This document shows positions 16,283 through 24,833 of a DNA stretch of 64,000 nt, piece after piece (position 1 is the first letter of the stretch; each line of letters opens with the position of its first letter). Position numbers and translations under genes: made by a program. Source of the stretch: Salinibacterium sp. TMP30 (lineage in GTDB: Bacteria > Actinomycetota > Actinomycetes > Actinomycetales > Microbacteriaceae). Under the pieces are notes generated by a model. It was not told where the DNA came from. It saw only the letters and a program-made list of their open reading frames with translations, and ran no database searches. Where the stretch lies: assembly GCF_038397785.1 (NCBI RefSeq), contig NZ_CP151642.1, positions 1,798,001 through 1,862,000 of the forward strand. Reading direction: 5' to 3'.

Positions 16283-17532
16283 CCTACGCTCCCCCCGAAG
16301 AAAACACTCTGGGCGTCATCATCGGCGGCAAGCCGCGCCACGCTAAAAGTGCAACCGTCCGACGACTCGCTGGCGATGACACCCCACGATTAACGAGTCT
16401 CGGAACCGGTTTCGTGGGCGTCGGCGCTGCCGTCCTCGTGAGTCTGCGCGCCCTCTATGGGCTCGTGTGGCTCGTCGCACAGTGGGATCAGTATCCGAAC
16501 CCAATTCCGGCAGCCGTAGCCTGGATCATCCTTGTTGTCGTGATTGTGGGAACGATCACCGCAGTCCAAGTCATGAGCGGCCAATTGCCCCACTGGATGT
16601 TCGCGCTTTTCCTCACCGGGCTCGCCTCGGTGGTGGCGCTCGACGTCTATGCCATTTGGCCGCTCCACGACATTGGTGGATACGCCACCTCGGCAATCGC
16701 AGCGGGCATGACGCTCCTTCTCGTCCTCACGGTTCGCCCTAGCAGCGACATCATCGTCGCGGTGTCGGTAATCGGTGTTGCACTCGCCGTCGTAATCGTT
16801 GTGAACGTGCCACTCACGCAATACACCCTTGCGCCCCAAATCACGGCTGTCTCCTTTGCGGTGCTTCCGACAGTGATCGGGCTCGTACTCATTAGCAACT
16901 TCCGCCGTCTTGTGCAGGTCGAACTCGATCGCGTTCTCGTGCAGAGCACACTTAGCGCGCCACGTTTCGCGGTCGGGATGATGGCATCCGAAGAGCTTGC
17001 TCGCCTCGACCTGGCCGCAGAAAAGTTGCTCGACTCCGTAGCAAACGGGTCGACCACGCTTCCGCTCTCCCCCAAGATCGCTTCAACTGCGGCGTCACTG
17101 GCAACTGAACTGCGCCTGCACCTGATCGAGGGGCGCCGTGAGACGTGGCTTTACCATGCGATTACCGAATCAGACCTGCTCGGTAAGTCCGTAACCCTGA
17201 CAGACAAGGGCAGCCTTGCGGGGCTACTCGACCCCGTTCAACGTGACGGACTCTTGTCGACCGCATGGCTGTTCGTGGCAGACACTGCGAAGCGTGGCGC
17301 GAAGAATTCCGTACACATCACCATTGCGCCATCGACAACCGTTATGGCCCCCGGCTTCGAAGACAAAGTGGCAATCGGAATCAGCGTGACATCGACCGGG
17401 GTCATCCGAAACCGGATCGACGCATCCACGTGGCAAGCCATCGCTAAGGTAGGGAGCTACACCGATTCCACAGAAAATTCCAGTGTGAGACTCGACATTG
17501 AATGCCTTGTCGATAACCCTGCCGACCAATAA
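16279..17532 (+). CDS. Degenerate histidine-kinase-like membrane protein
   Basis: The 417-residue product has a hydrophilic N-terminal 45 residues, about five or six membrane helices (residues 45-205), then a cytoplasmic region whose layout follows the kinase upstream. No histidine sits where the phospho-acceptor should be (DRVLVQSTLSAPRFAVG). The segment ending KNSVHITIAP lines up with the N-box strand of the active kinase, but the N-box Asn and the glycine-rich box are missing. It is read as a pseudo-kinase that could modulate or heterodimerise with the active kinase; this is inference. It overlaps that gene by 4 bp and is 37 bp before the regulator gene. Confidence 0.7.
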   Translation: MTYAPPEENTLGVIIGGKPRHAKSATVRRLAGDDTPRLTSLGTGFVGVGAAVLVSLRALYGLVWLVAQWDQYPNPIPAAVAWIILVVVIVGTITAVQVMSGQLPHWMFALFLTGLASVVALDVYAIWPLHDIGGYATSAIAAGMTLLLVLTVRPSSDIIVAVSVIGVALAVVIVVNVPLTQYTLAPQITAVSFAVLPTVIGLVLISNFRRLVQVELDRVLVQSTLSAPRFAVGMMASEELARLDLAAEKLLDSVANGSTTLPLSPKIASTAASLATELRLHLIEGRRETWLYHAITESDLLGKSVTLTDKGSLAGLLDPVQRDGLLSTAWLFVADTAKRGAKNSVHITIAPSTTVMAPGFEDKVAIGISVTSTGVIRNRIDASTWQAIAKVGSYTDSTENSSVRLDIECLVDNPADQ

Positions 17533-17569
17533 TTTCGTAAGATGAGACGATCGACTAGAGGAATTCATT

Positions 17570-18241
17570 GTGACTGAACCAACAAAGCGCATCCGACTCG
17601 CAATCGTAGACGATCACCGAATGCTGCTCGGCGCTCTCACCGAGTGGATCCGAAAGGCCGCAGCAGACATCGATATGGTCGTTGCCGTGCCCACCTGGCC
17701 CGAGCTCACGATCCACCCCGAGTTTCCGGTCGACGTCGTTCTCCTCGACCTCGACCTCAAAGACAACATCCCAGTGTCCCTCAAGATCAACACGCTCAAG
17801 TCGATGAACGTGCGCGTTGTGCTCATGAGCACCTACTCCGAGCCCAACGTGGTACGCGAAGCTCTTGCCGCTGGCGCGCTCGGTTACCTCGTCAAGAGCG
17901 AAGATGCCGACATGATCGTCGAAGCAATTCGCGCAGCATCCCAGGGTGAATCATTTGTTTCGGCTGAACTAGACCTCGCACTCAACGCGGAAGAAATCGG
18001 CGGAGCCCCCAAGCTCAGCGCGCAAGAACGCCGCGTCATGGCGCTCTATGGCGGCGGTGAACCCGTCAAGTCTGTCGCGTACCAACTCAGCATCTCTGAA
18101 GAGACCGCGAAGAGCTACCTCAAGCGTATTCGCGAGAAGTACCGCGTTGCGGGCTTCGATGTAGGAACAAAGGTTGCACTACGCAAGCGCGCTCTCGAAG
18201 ATGGAATCCTCATCGAGACCGACACCATGCACCACCTGTAG
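17570..18241 (+). CDS. LuxR/NarL-type response regulator
   Basis: The 223-residue protein has a receiver domain (acidic pair in AIVDDHRM, phosphorylated Asp60 in VVLLDLDL, Lys in YLVKSEDA) and a C-terminal helix-turn-helix (LSAQERRVMALYGGGEPVKSVAYQLSISEETAKSYLKRI). It starts at GTG 17570 after AGAGGA. It is the natural output of the kinase and pseudo-kinase encoded immediately upstream. Targets are unknown; the inverted repeat at 15037-15054 is one candidate site for autoregulation. Confidence 0.92.
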   Translation: MTEPTKRIRLAIVDDHRMLLGALTEWIRKAAADIDMVVAVPTWPELTIHPEFPVDVVLLDLDLKDNIPVSLKINTLKSMNVRVVLMSTYSEPNVVREALAAGALGYLVKSEDADMIVEAIRAASQGESFVSAELDLALNAEEIGGAPKLSAQERRVMALYGGGEPVKSVAYQLSISEETAKSYLKRIREKYRVAGFDVGTKVALRKRALEDGILIETDTMHHL

Positions 18242-18244
18242 AGG

Positions 18245-18556
18245 CTAACTTTCCCAGCCCGCAATAGCCTGTTCGAGGCGCTCAACCTTGCCTGACATCT
18301 CACCAGTGTGACCGGGGCGGATGTCGGCCTTCAGCACGAGCGAAACGCGCGAACCGAATGCACCAACGGCTTCCGTCGCTGCTTTCACGACGGCGAAGAC
18401 GTCATCCCAGTCACCCTCGATTGTGGTGAACATTGAGTCGGTCTGGTTCGGCAGCCCTGAATCGCGAACTACCTTCACCGCCGCAGCCACGGCGTTGTGA
18501 ACTGAGTCTGTGCCGTCGGGGCCACCACTGGGTGCTACTGAGAATGCGACGATCAT
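18245..18556 (-). CDS. MTH1187-family thiamine-binding protein
   Basis: A small protein of 103 residues of the MTH1187/YkoF-like (DUF77) family, recognised from MIVAFSVAPSG at the start, the TTIEGDWDDVF segment and a C-terminal KVERLEQAI helix. Family members form tetramers with a ferredoxin-like fold and several bind thiamine. It overlaps the upstream glycosyltransferase gene by 4 bp and is the last gene of a long minus-strand operon. No thiamine biosynthesis gene or TPP riboswitch is nearby, so its role here is uncertain. Confidence 0.85.
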   Translation of the reverse strand: MIVAFSVAPSGGPDGTDSVHNAVAAAVKVVRDSGLPNQTDSMFTTIEGDWDDVFAVVKAATEAVGAFGSRVSLVLKADIRPGHTGEMSGKVERLEQAIAGWES

Positions 18557-19845
18557 GCTGACTCCTTTGTTGTTGGACTAACCGAGGGTGAAGAAGATTC
18601 TGTAGAGCGGCGCACAGAAACAGAAGTCCGCGCTGTGCCGCTCGGCGCGAGCCTGACCAGCCCCACAATCGCCCACCCTAACAAAACGAAGAGCAGTAGA
18701 TTCCTGACGCTCACCAGCGTAATCATCGCGGGATTCGACGCCAAAAGCAGGTGATACAGGTACGGATAGACAGCGTGCGTGAGCGTCGCGATTACGAGCG
18801 TGAGCACTGCCGGAACGCGGAAGTTCACGGCACCCTGAGCGCTGTGGCTTAGCAACCCAAGGACAACCGGAACCGCAAGCCAGGAGATGAACTGGGGCGA
18901 ACCCACCTTGTTGACGACGATGAGAGCAGAAACAAGCGCGAGGCTCAGCACCGAGAGAACGCTCGATGCCGCAACTCCCGCCCGAGCCGCGCGCATACCG
19001 AAAATCGCAATCACAACAACGGTGAGTGCAAGCAGCGGCGTAACGACCGCAGCCGCCACACCAACCCCTGCGCCTGCGATCTGAAAAGTCAGGATGGTGG
19101 TGTCGTAGTAAATGAAGGTGTCGGGAACGGCAGCAACGATCTGCCAGAGCCAGATTCCCGCAACAGGAGACTCAATCTGGATACCCCGCCCTGTCTGCTG
19201 AGTGATGAAGCTGAACACATTCCACTCAGCCCCCGCAAGCAGCGCAAAGACCACAACCGTCGCGCTCGCTACCGCAGCAGCTATTGCAAACTTCCCGCGA
19301 TCGCGCACCGCAATAAGCGCCGCAAGCACGAGGGCCGCTGGCCACACTTTGACCCAGGTCGCACAGGCCAGCACAATTCCAGCAGTCGTCGGGTGTGCCC
19401 GCAGCAGCCTCACCCCAATAATCGCAAGCGCCACAGTGATCGCGTCAATGCGGGCCAACGCGATAGGGCCGAGGGCGAGCAGAAATGCTGCCCACCACCA
19501 TCCGGCGCGTACTCCCAAGCGTGACGTCCCCCACCGGGTGAGGAAGCCCAGCGCGACAACATTGACGACCATCACGATTGACAGCCAAGCCGCCGCGATG
19601 TGTTCGACACCGAACGTGACAGATGCCAGTATCGGCACCAGCGCCAACAAGGGATACACCCAGGGCATATCGACGCCGACTACGACGCCGGAGGCATACG
19701 CCTGTTCAGCCCACTCCGCGTACACGATGGTGACATCACCCAGTGGCAAGCCGGGTGCCCAGAGATTCAGCAGGCCAAGAACAAGGTGCACGACAACAAA
19801 CGTCAGCCAGAGCGCAATCGCGCCGACCGTTCGTGAGGTTGTCAC
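18553..19845 (-). CDS. GT87-like integral membrane glycosyltransferase
   Basis: This 430-residue protein has about ten to twelve hydrophobic helices. A periplasmic acidic segment follows the first helix (LGDVTIVYAEWAEQAY), as in GT-C polyprenol-phosphate-dependent mannosyltransferases (GT87/DUF2029). Such enzymes add mannose to lipoglycans or glycans on the outer face of the membrane. The start is GTG at 19845, overlapping the nnrD stop by 4 bp. The C-terminal 30 residues are Ser/Thr-rich and hydrophilic. The acceptor is unknown. Confidence 0.75.
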   Translation of the reverse strand: MTTSRTVGAIALWLTFVVVHLVLGLLNLWAPGLPLGDVTIVYAEWAEQAYASGVVVGVDMPWVYPLLALVPILASVTFGVEHIAAAWLSIVMVVNVVALGFLTRWGTSRLGVRAGWWWAAFLLALGPIALARIDAITVALAIIGVRLLRAHPTTAGIVLACATWVKVWPAALVLAALIAVRDRGKFAIAAAVASATVVVFALLAGAEWNVFSFITQQTGRGIQIESPVAGIWLWQIVAAVPDTFIYYDTTILTFQIAGAGVGVAAAVVTPLLALTVVVIAIFGMRAARAGVAASSVLSVLSLALVSALIVVNKVGSPQFISWLAVPVVLGLLSHSAQGAVNFRVPAVLTLVIATLTHAVYPYLYHLLLASNPAMITLVSVRNLLLFVLLGWAIVGLVRLAPSGTARTSVSVRRSTESSSPSVSPTTKESA

Positions 19846-20684
19846 GTCACGTCAACGATTGTGGCGTCGCCGCCGACGAGCCCAGCAATTACTGGGGGCA
19901 CGTTGGCGCACAGATCGAGAATGGTGAGCGGCCCCCCAGCGCTCGCCCGATGAGCGGCCACGCCATGAACGTAGGATGCCGTGGCTGCGAGCCCCACGAG
20001 CAAGCTGGGGTCGGCGAGCACCCTGTCGCTGTGCGTCGCGACGAGGGAACCGAGGATCCCGCCGAGCACATCGCCGGCACCGGCAGTGGCGAGCCACGCT
20101 GGTGCAGCCTCCACCACTACGGTCGTGACACCGTCGGTCACGTAGGTAGTATGCCCCTTGAGCAGCACCGTGATTCCCCAGCGTTGTGCGGCCTCGATCG
20201 CCCACTTCTGGGGTTCGGCAGCGATGCGTTCGACCGGCTCATCAAGAAGTCGAGCGAGCTCGCGGTAGTGCGGGGTGATCACAACCGGGCCCGATACATG
20301 TGTTGCCACATCGAGCGCACCCCCGTCGATCACAAGCGGCACGGTTTGGCGCAGCGCTTCGGCGATCCTCTCCTCGGCAGCAGCTTCACGATTCGCAAAG
20401 TCCATGCCCGAGCCGATGAGCCAAGCCTGCACTTGCCCGGCAGACATCACTGCTTCTGGTCTGCGCTGCAAGATCAGGTCTTGTGCGCGCTCTGGGCCAA
20501 GATACCGAACCATGCCAACACCGGTACGTAGCGCCGCTTCAACGCCCAGAACTGCCGCACCGGGGTACTCGGCTGAGCCTGTGATCACACCGAGAACGCC
20601 CCTGGTGTATTTGTCATCGCTACGCTTCGGCAGTGCGATGTGACGCGCGGCATCGGCAGCGCTCCACCTCGCATCAGTCCCCAT
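19842..20684 (-). CDS. nnrD: ADP-dependent NAD(P)H-hydrate dehydratase
   Basis: A 280-residue ribokinase-like enzyme that repairs hydrated NADH and NADPH using ADP. Diagnostic segments are GVLGVITGSAEYPGAAVL near residue 30, VVITPHYRELARLL, and the ATP-site motif TAGAGDVLGGILGS near 195. The NnrE epimerase domain often fused to it is absent. The start is the ATG at 20684, because only weak TTG codons lie upstream. It follows the second CNNM gene by 27 bp and overlaps the glycosyltransferase gene by 4 bp. Confidence 0.93.
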   Translation of the reverse strand: MGTDARWSAADAARHIALPKRSDDKYTRGVLGVITGSAEYPGAAVLGVEAALRTGVGMVRYLGPERAQDLILQRRPEAVMSAGQVQAWLIGSGMDFANREAAAEERIAEALRQTVPLVIDGGALDVATHVSGPVVITPHYRELARLLDEPVERIAAEPQKWAIEAAQRWGITVLLKGHTTYVTDGVTTVVVEAAPAWLATAGAGDVLGGILGSLVATHSDRVLADPSLLVGLAATASYVHGVAAHRASAGGPLTILDLCANVPPVIAGLVGGDATIVDVT

Positions 20685-20711
20685 AGACAACAACGTTAGT
20701 TGACTGGAGTG

Positions 20712-21746
20712 CTAGCGACGCCGAGTAGCGTCTTGAACTTCACCGACGAGCACTTCGATGATGTCCTCGAGGAAGAGCACACCCGTGGTTTCGTTGCTTG
20801 CATCAAAGCTGCGAGCAACGTGCACTCCCGATCGGCGCATTGTCGCTAACGCGTCTTCCAGGTCGGTTTCGTCGTGCATCGAGATCAGCTGACGAATTCG
20901 TTTCGGCGGAACCGGTTCGCCGAATTCACTTTCGTCGAGATCGATCACGTCCTTCAAATGCAAATAACCGGTCGGTTCACCTGCGTCGTTGAGCAGAATG
21001 TAGCGAGAGAAGCCGTGCTGAGCTACCGCCTTCTCGAGATCGGCAGGTGCGGCATCCTCAGGCAGCGTCACGAGCCCCGACATCGGGATGGCGACATCCC
21101 GAACCTTCTTTGAGGTGAACTCAAACGCGCCAGTGAGCGTGCCGCCGGAATCCGTCAGCACCCCCTCGCGAGTGGACTGCGCCACGATAGTCGCGACCTG
21201 ATCAAGCGTGAATACACTGTTAGCTTCGTTCTTCGGCTCAACCTTGAAGAGTCGAAGAATGCCGTTCGCGGTCGCGTTGAGAGCCACGATGATGGGGCGG
21301 AATACCGTAGCAATAAACACCAGGGGCGGAGCCAGCAGCAGCACAGCGCGGTCGGGAACCGAGAACGACAGGTTCTTCGGAACCATCTCACCCAACACCA
21401 CATGCAAGAACGAGACGATGATGAGCGCCAAGATGAAAGCGATGGTGCCAATGAGTTCTTCACTCAGCCCGGTAAGGGCAAGCGGAACCTCCAGAAGATG
21501 ATGGATTGCCGGCTCGGACACGTTCAAGATCAGCAGAGACGCGATCGTGATTCCTAGTTGGCAGGCGGCCAACATAAGAGTCGCGTGCTCCATGGCCCAC
21601 AATGCCGTTTTGGCCGCACGTGAACCAGCTTCAGCCCGCGGTTCAATCTGTGATCGGCGGGCAGAAATGACCGCAAACTCGGCACCGACGAAGAACGCGT
21701 TGACGAGCAACAGTATGAAGAGCCACACAATTCCCCAGACGTCCAT
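20712..21746 (-). CDS. CNNM/HlyC-family membrane protein with CBS pair
   Basis: The 344-residue product has an N-terminal DUF21/CNNM transmembrane domain (residues 1-190, about four helices, with GEMVPKNLSFSVP typical of the family) and a cytoplasmic CBS pair (about 200-335). The C-terminal CorC/HlyC domain found in the neighbouring paralogue is missing. CNNM relatives such as CorB export magnesium, and the older name hemolysin is misleading. It directly follows its longer paralogue (they share one base), so the two may form a heterodimer. Confidence 0.9.
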   Translation of the reverse strand: MDVWGIVWLFILLLVNAFFVGAEFAVISARRSQIEPRAEAGSRAAKTALWAMEHATLMLAACQLGITIASLLILNVSEPAIHHLLEVPLALTGLSEELIGTIAFILALIIVSFLHVVLGEMVPKNLSFSVPDRAVLLLAPPLVFIATVFRPIIVALNATANGILRLFKVEPKNEANSVFTLDQVATIVAQSTREGVLTDSGGTLTGAFEFTSKKVRDVAIPMSGLVTLPEDAAPADLEKAVAQHGFSRYILLNDAGEPTGYLHLKDVIDLDESEFGEPVPPKRIRQLISMHDETDLEDALATMRRSGVHVARSFDASNETTGVLFLEDIIEVLVGEVQDATRRR

Positions 21747-23068
21747 TAGCTCACCACCTCTGCATCACGAGTGCTGACAAGAGGATCGGGGGTAAACCTC
21801 ACGCGGTCGATTCTTCGACCTTCCAATCGTTCGATTCGGAACACTCCGCCGGCAGCCGCGATGGTGTCCCCGGTGCGCGGCACACGACCGAGCTCGCTCA
21901 TGAGCCAGCCAGCGACAGTCTCGAAAGGACCTTCTTCTGGCACCTCAACACCGGTGCGCTCCAAGAGCTCATCGGGCCGCAAAATCGCGGGAAAAGTGAA
22001 CCAGTCCCGAGAACGCACAACATCGGCCTTAGAGCGGTCATGCTCGTCGGAGACCTCACCGACGAGCTCTTCTACGAGATCCTCGAGAGTGGCAACACCA
22101 GCAGTTCCGCCATACTCATCAACCACAATCGCCATTTGGTAGCCGCGGCCGCGCAATTCGGCGAGCAGTGCATCCAAACGCATAGTTTCAGGTACCTGAA
22201 GCGCTTCGGTCTGAATCGCTGAGACGGGCACATCGGCCCGCTTTTTGTGGGGAACAGCAACGGCCTGCTTAACGTGAACGAGACCCACGACGTCGTCGAT
22301 GCTGTCATCGATCACAGGGAAGCGAGAAAACCCGGTGCGCTTAGCCAGCTCAATAACGTCTTGTGCACTATCGGTGCGGTCAATGCTGTCAACCCGCGGC
22401 CGCGGTGTCATGACGTCTTGCGCCGTGTGATCGGCGAAAGCGAGCGTGCGCGCCAGCAGTGTTGCGGTGTCGTTATCGAGGCTGCCCTGACGTGCGGATC
22501 GTCGCACCAGCGACGTGAGCTCTTCTGCGGTGCGAGCACCCGAAAGCTCCTCTTTCGGTTCGATACCCATCCCGCGCAGGATGGCGTTAGCCGTATTGTT
22601 CAACAGGCTCACCGCCGGCTTGAACACAGTCGAAAAAAGGATCTGGAACGGCACAACAAACTTCGCCGTAGCTTTCGGCAATGCGAGTGCAAAGTTCTTC
22701 GGAACAAGCTCACCGATGATCATCGACAGCAGGGTCGCAAAGGTGATCGCCAGAATCGTGGCAATCACACTCACTGCCGGCCCAGGCAACACTGCACCTA
22801 AAGGAATCGAGAGCCAGGTGCTGAATGCCGGCTCGAGAGTGTAACCAGCAAGCAACGTTGTCAGCGTGATGCCGAGCTGCGCGCTAGAGAGATGCGTCGA
22901 GGTGTGCTTCAGCGCAGAAATAACGGGGGTGAGTCGCTTCTCCCCGCGCTCGTGACGAGCTTCAAGCTCGGACCGATCGAGGTTAACAAGCGCAAACTCA
23001 GAGGCAACAAAGAACCCGGTGCCGATGGTGAGAGCGAGGCCAGTGGCAAGTAGCAGCCACTCATTCAT
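21746..23068 (-). CDS. CNNM/HlyC-family membrane protein with CBS pair and CorC domain
   Basis: The 440-residue protein has the DUF21/CNNM membrane domain ([15 protein letters not shown] near residue 130), a CBS pair (about 215-335; it includes [28 protein letters not shown]) and a C-terminal CorC/HlyC transporter-associated domain ending near 430. It is the full-length form of the family and probably moves or senses divalent cations such as Mg or Co. It is the first gene of the minus-strand series that runs through a second CNNM gene, nnrD, GT87 and the MTH1187 gene. Confidence 0.92.
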   Translation of the reverse strand: MNEWLLLATGLALTIGTGFFVASEFALVNLDRSELEARHERGEKRLTPVISALKHTSTHLSSAQLGITLTTLLAGYTLEPAFSTWLSIPLGAVLPGPAVSVIATILAITFATLLSMIIGELVPKNFALALPKATAKFVVPFQILFSTVFKPAVSLLNNTANAILRGMGIEPKEELSGARTAEELTSLVRRSARQGSLDNDTATLLARTLAFADHTAQDVMTPRPRVDSIDRTDSAQDVIELAKRTGFSRFPVIDDSIDDVVGLVHVKQAVAVPHKKRADVPVSAIQTEALQVPETMRLDALLAELRGRGYQMAIVVDEYGGTAGVATLEDLVEELVGEVSDEHDRSKADVVRSRDWFTFPAILRPDELLERTGVEVPEEGPFETVAGWLMSELGRVPRTGDTIAAAGGVFRIERLEGRRIDRVRFTPDPLVSTRDAEVVS

Positions 23069-23216
23069 GAGAAGTCACCCCCTGATGCGGGAGTGAGAGA
23101 GAAAGGGCGAAAGAAAGGTGGTGATCGCGCGAGGTTCGGCCCCGGCGACAACTAGAGGGAGGGTCGTCCATTATGGGCTCGAGTATAGGCCAAATTCCTG
23201 CGTATCTGCTGCTGAG

Positions 23217-24653
23217 CTACCAACTCACGGGCAACGCTTTGCCCTCTTCGTACCCTGCTGCCGACTGGATTCCTACGAGCGCCCGCTCGTGGAACTCGCC
23301 AAGGTTCGCCGCTCCCGCGTACGTGAACGAGCTTCGTACTCCCGCGGTAATCATGTCTACCAAATCGTCAATCGACGGTCGTGCTGGATCGAGGTAGATC
23401 TTCGAGCCAGAAATTCCTTCCGCAAATAGCTCTTTTCTGGCCAATTCATAGGGGTCAAGTCCACCGAAACGGGCGCGAACTGCCTTCGTGGATGCCATGC
23501 CCCAACTGGTCTTGTACAGCGCACCATTATCGTCATGACGCAGCTCGCCCGGCGCTTCGATTGTGCCAGCAAACCATGAACCGACCATAACGGATGCCGC
23601 ACCCGCGGCGAGCGCCAACGCAACGTCTCGCGGGTAACGCACTCCGCCGTCAGCCCACACGTGAGCTCCAAGTTCGCGCGCGGTCGCCGCCGTCTCAAGT
23701 ACCGCCGAGAACTGCGGACGCCCCACAGCGGTCATCATGCGGGTCGTGCACATCGCACCGGGGCCGACACCGACCTTGATGATGGTTGCGCCGGCAGCAA
23801 CCAGATCGCGGACGGCCGCTGCCGTCACCACGTTTCCGGCCGCAATAGCCACTCCAAGATTGAGCGCAGCGACCTTCTCCACCGCCGTCACCATCCCCTG
23901 TTGATGACCGTGGGCCGTATCAAGAACGATGGTGCTCGCTCCGGCCGCCACGAGTGCGCGAGCGCGGGATTCAACGTCCCCATTGATCCCGAGCGCAGCA
24001 GCCACCGCCAGCGTGCCCTCGCTGTCGAGAGCGGGCGCGTAAAGCGTCGAACGCAGAGCACTCTTGACACTCGTCGAGCCAATAACTGTGTCGCCGTCCG
24101 TCACCGGCGCAAAATTGATTCCACGCTCAATCAGCAAATCAAAGAGCTCGCGCGCTGAACCGAACTCCGAACGGTCGATCGCGTGAGTCTCGCGTCGCGC
24201 CAGATCGCCGAGGGCAGCCCCCGGCATTGCTTCGCCCAAACGTTCGGCATCGACAACACCAACGAGGGCGCCATTGTCGAGGAGTACCACTCCGTGACCG
24301 GTGAGCGGCGGAACCTGAAGTAGTGCATGCTCAACCGAATCGCGGGGGCTCAGAAACACAGCCGAATCGCAATCAACCGGCTGTGAGCGCACCCAAGCGA
24401 TTGCGGCATCCATGTCTTCACGGTTGAGATCTTGTGGCAGAACGCCGAGACCACCACGCCGTGCCAGACTGGCCGCGAGGCGTGGCCCCGTAACCGAGCT
24501 CATATTGGATGCTACGAGCGGAATAGTCGCCGGAGTGCCGTCTCCGGGGATTAGCGATACTGCCATTCGGCTGCCGACCGTTGAGTGGCTAGGAACTAAA
24601 AACACGTCTGAGTAGGTCAGGTCGTGTCGCGGCGAAGTCTCGTAGAAATCCAT
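23217..24653 (-). CDS. guaB1: GuaB1-type IMPDH/GMP-reductase-family protein
   Basis: The product is 478 residues from the ATG at 24653 (MDFYETSPRHDLTYSDVFLVP), the standard GuaB1 length. An in-frame extension upstream has no family similarity and enters the kgd promoter region. The catalytic loop VGPGAMCTTRMMTAVGRPQ has the nucleophilic Cys, the phosphate loop follows (ADGGVRYPRDVALALAAGA), and a CBS pair sits at about residues 95-200. Mycobacterial GuaB1 has been shown to be a GMP reductase with a CBS regulatory domain; the same is inferred here. It would return guanine to adenine nucleotides. It is divergent from kgd, with 180 bp between. Confidence 0.88.
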   Translation of the reverse strand: MDFYETSPRHDLTYSDVFLVPSHSTVGSRMAVSLIPGDGTPATIPLVASNMSSVTGPRLAASLARRGGLGVLPQDLNREDMDAAIAWVRSQPVDCDSAVFLSPRDSVEHALLQVPPLTGHGVVLLDNGALVGVVDAERLGEAMPGAALGDLARRETHAIDRSEFGSARELFDLLIERGINFAPVTDGDTVIGSTSVKSALRSTLYAPALDSEGTLAVAAALGINGDVESRARALVAAGASTIVLDTAHGHQQGMVTAVEKVAALNLGVAIAAGNVVTAAAVRDLVAAGATIIKVGVGPGAMCTTRMMTAVGRPQFSAVLETAATARELGAHVWADGGVRYPRDVALALAAGAASVMVGSWFAGTIEAPGELRHDDNGALYKTSWGMASTKAVRARFGGLDPYELARKELFAEGISGSKIYLDPARPSIDDLVDMITAGVRSSFTYAGAANLGEFHERALVGIQSAAGYEEGKALPVSW

Positions 24654-24833
24654 AGTGGCCAGCGTAATCGCCTCCCAATGGGAACATTCTTGATAATTGC
24701 AGCAAAAAAGCGTGATCCGCGCGCCCGACGGCCAGCAGACGCACAACAAAGCGATTAAGATTGGATGCGATGTCCGGCGTGCAGAATGTGCGTCACTTTT
24801 TCCCACACCAGAACTGAAAGTAGGCGGTTTGAC

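Noticed and set aside
24654-24806. N-terminal extension of GuaB1
   Set aside because: It runs into the divergent promoter region and has no similarity; the ATG at 24653 gives the family length.
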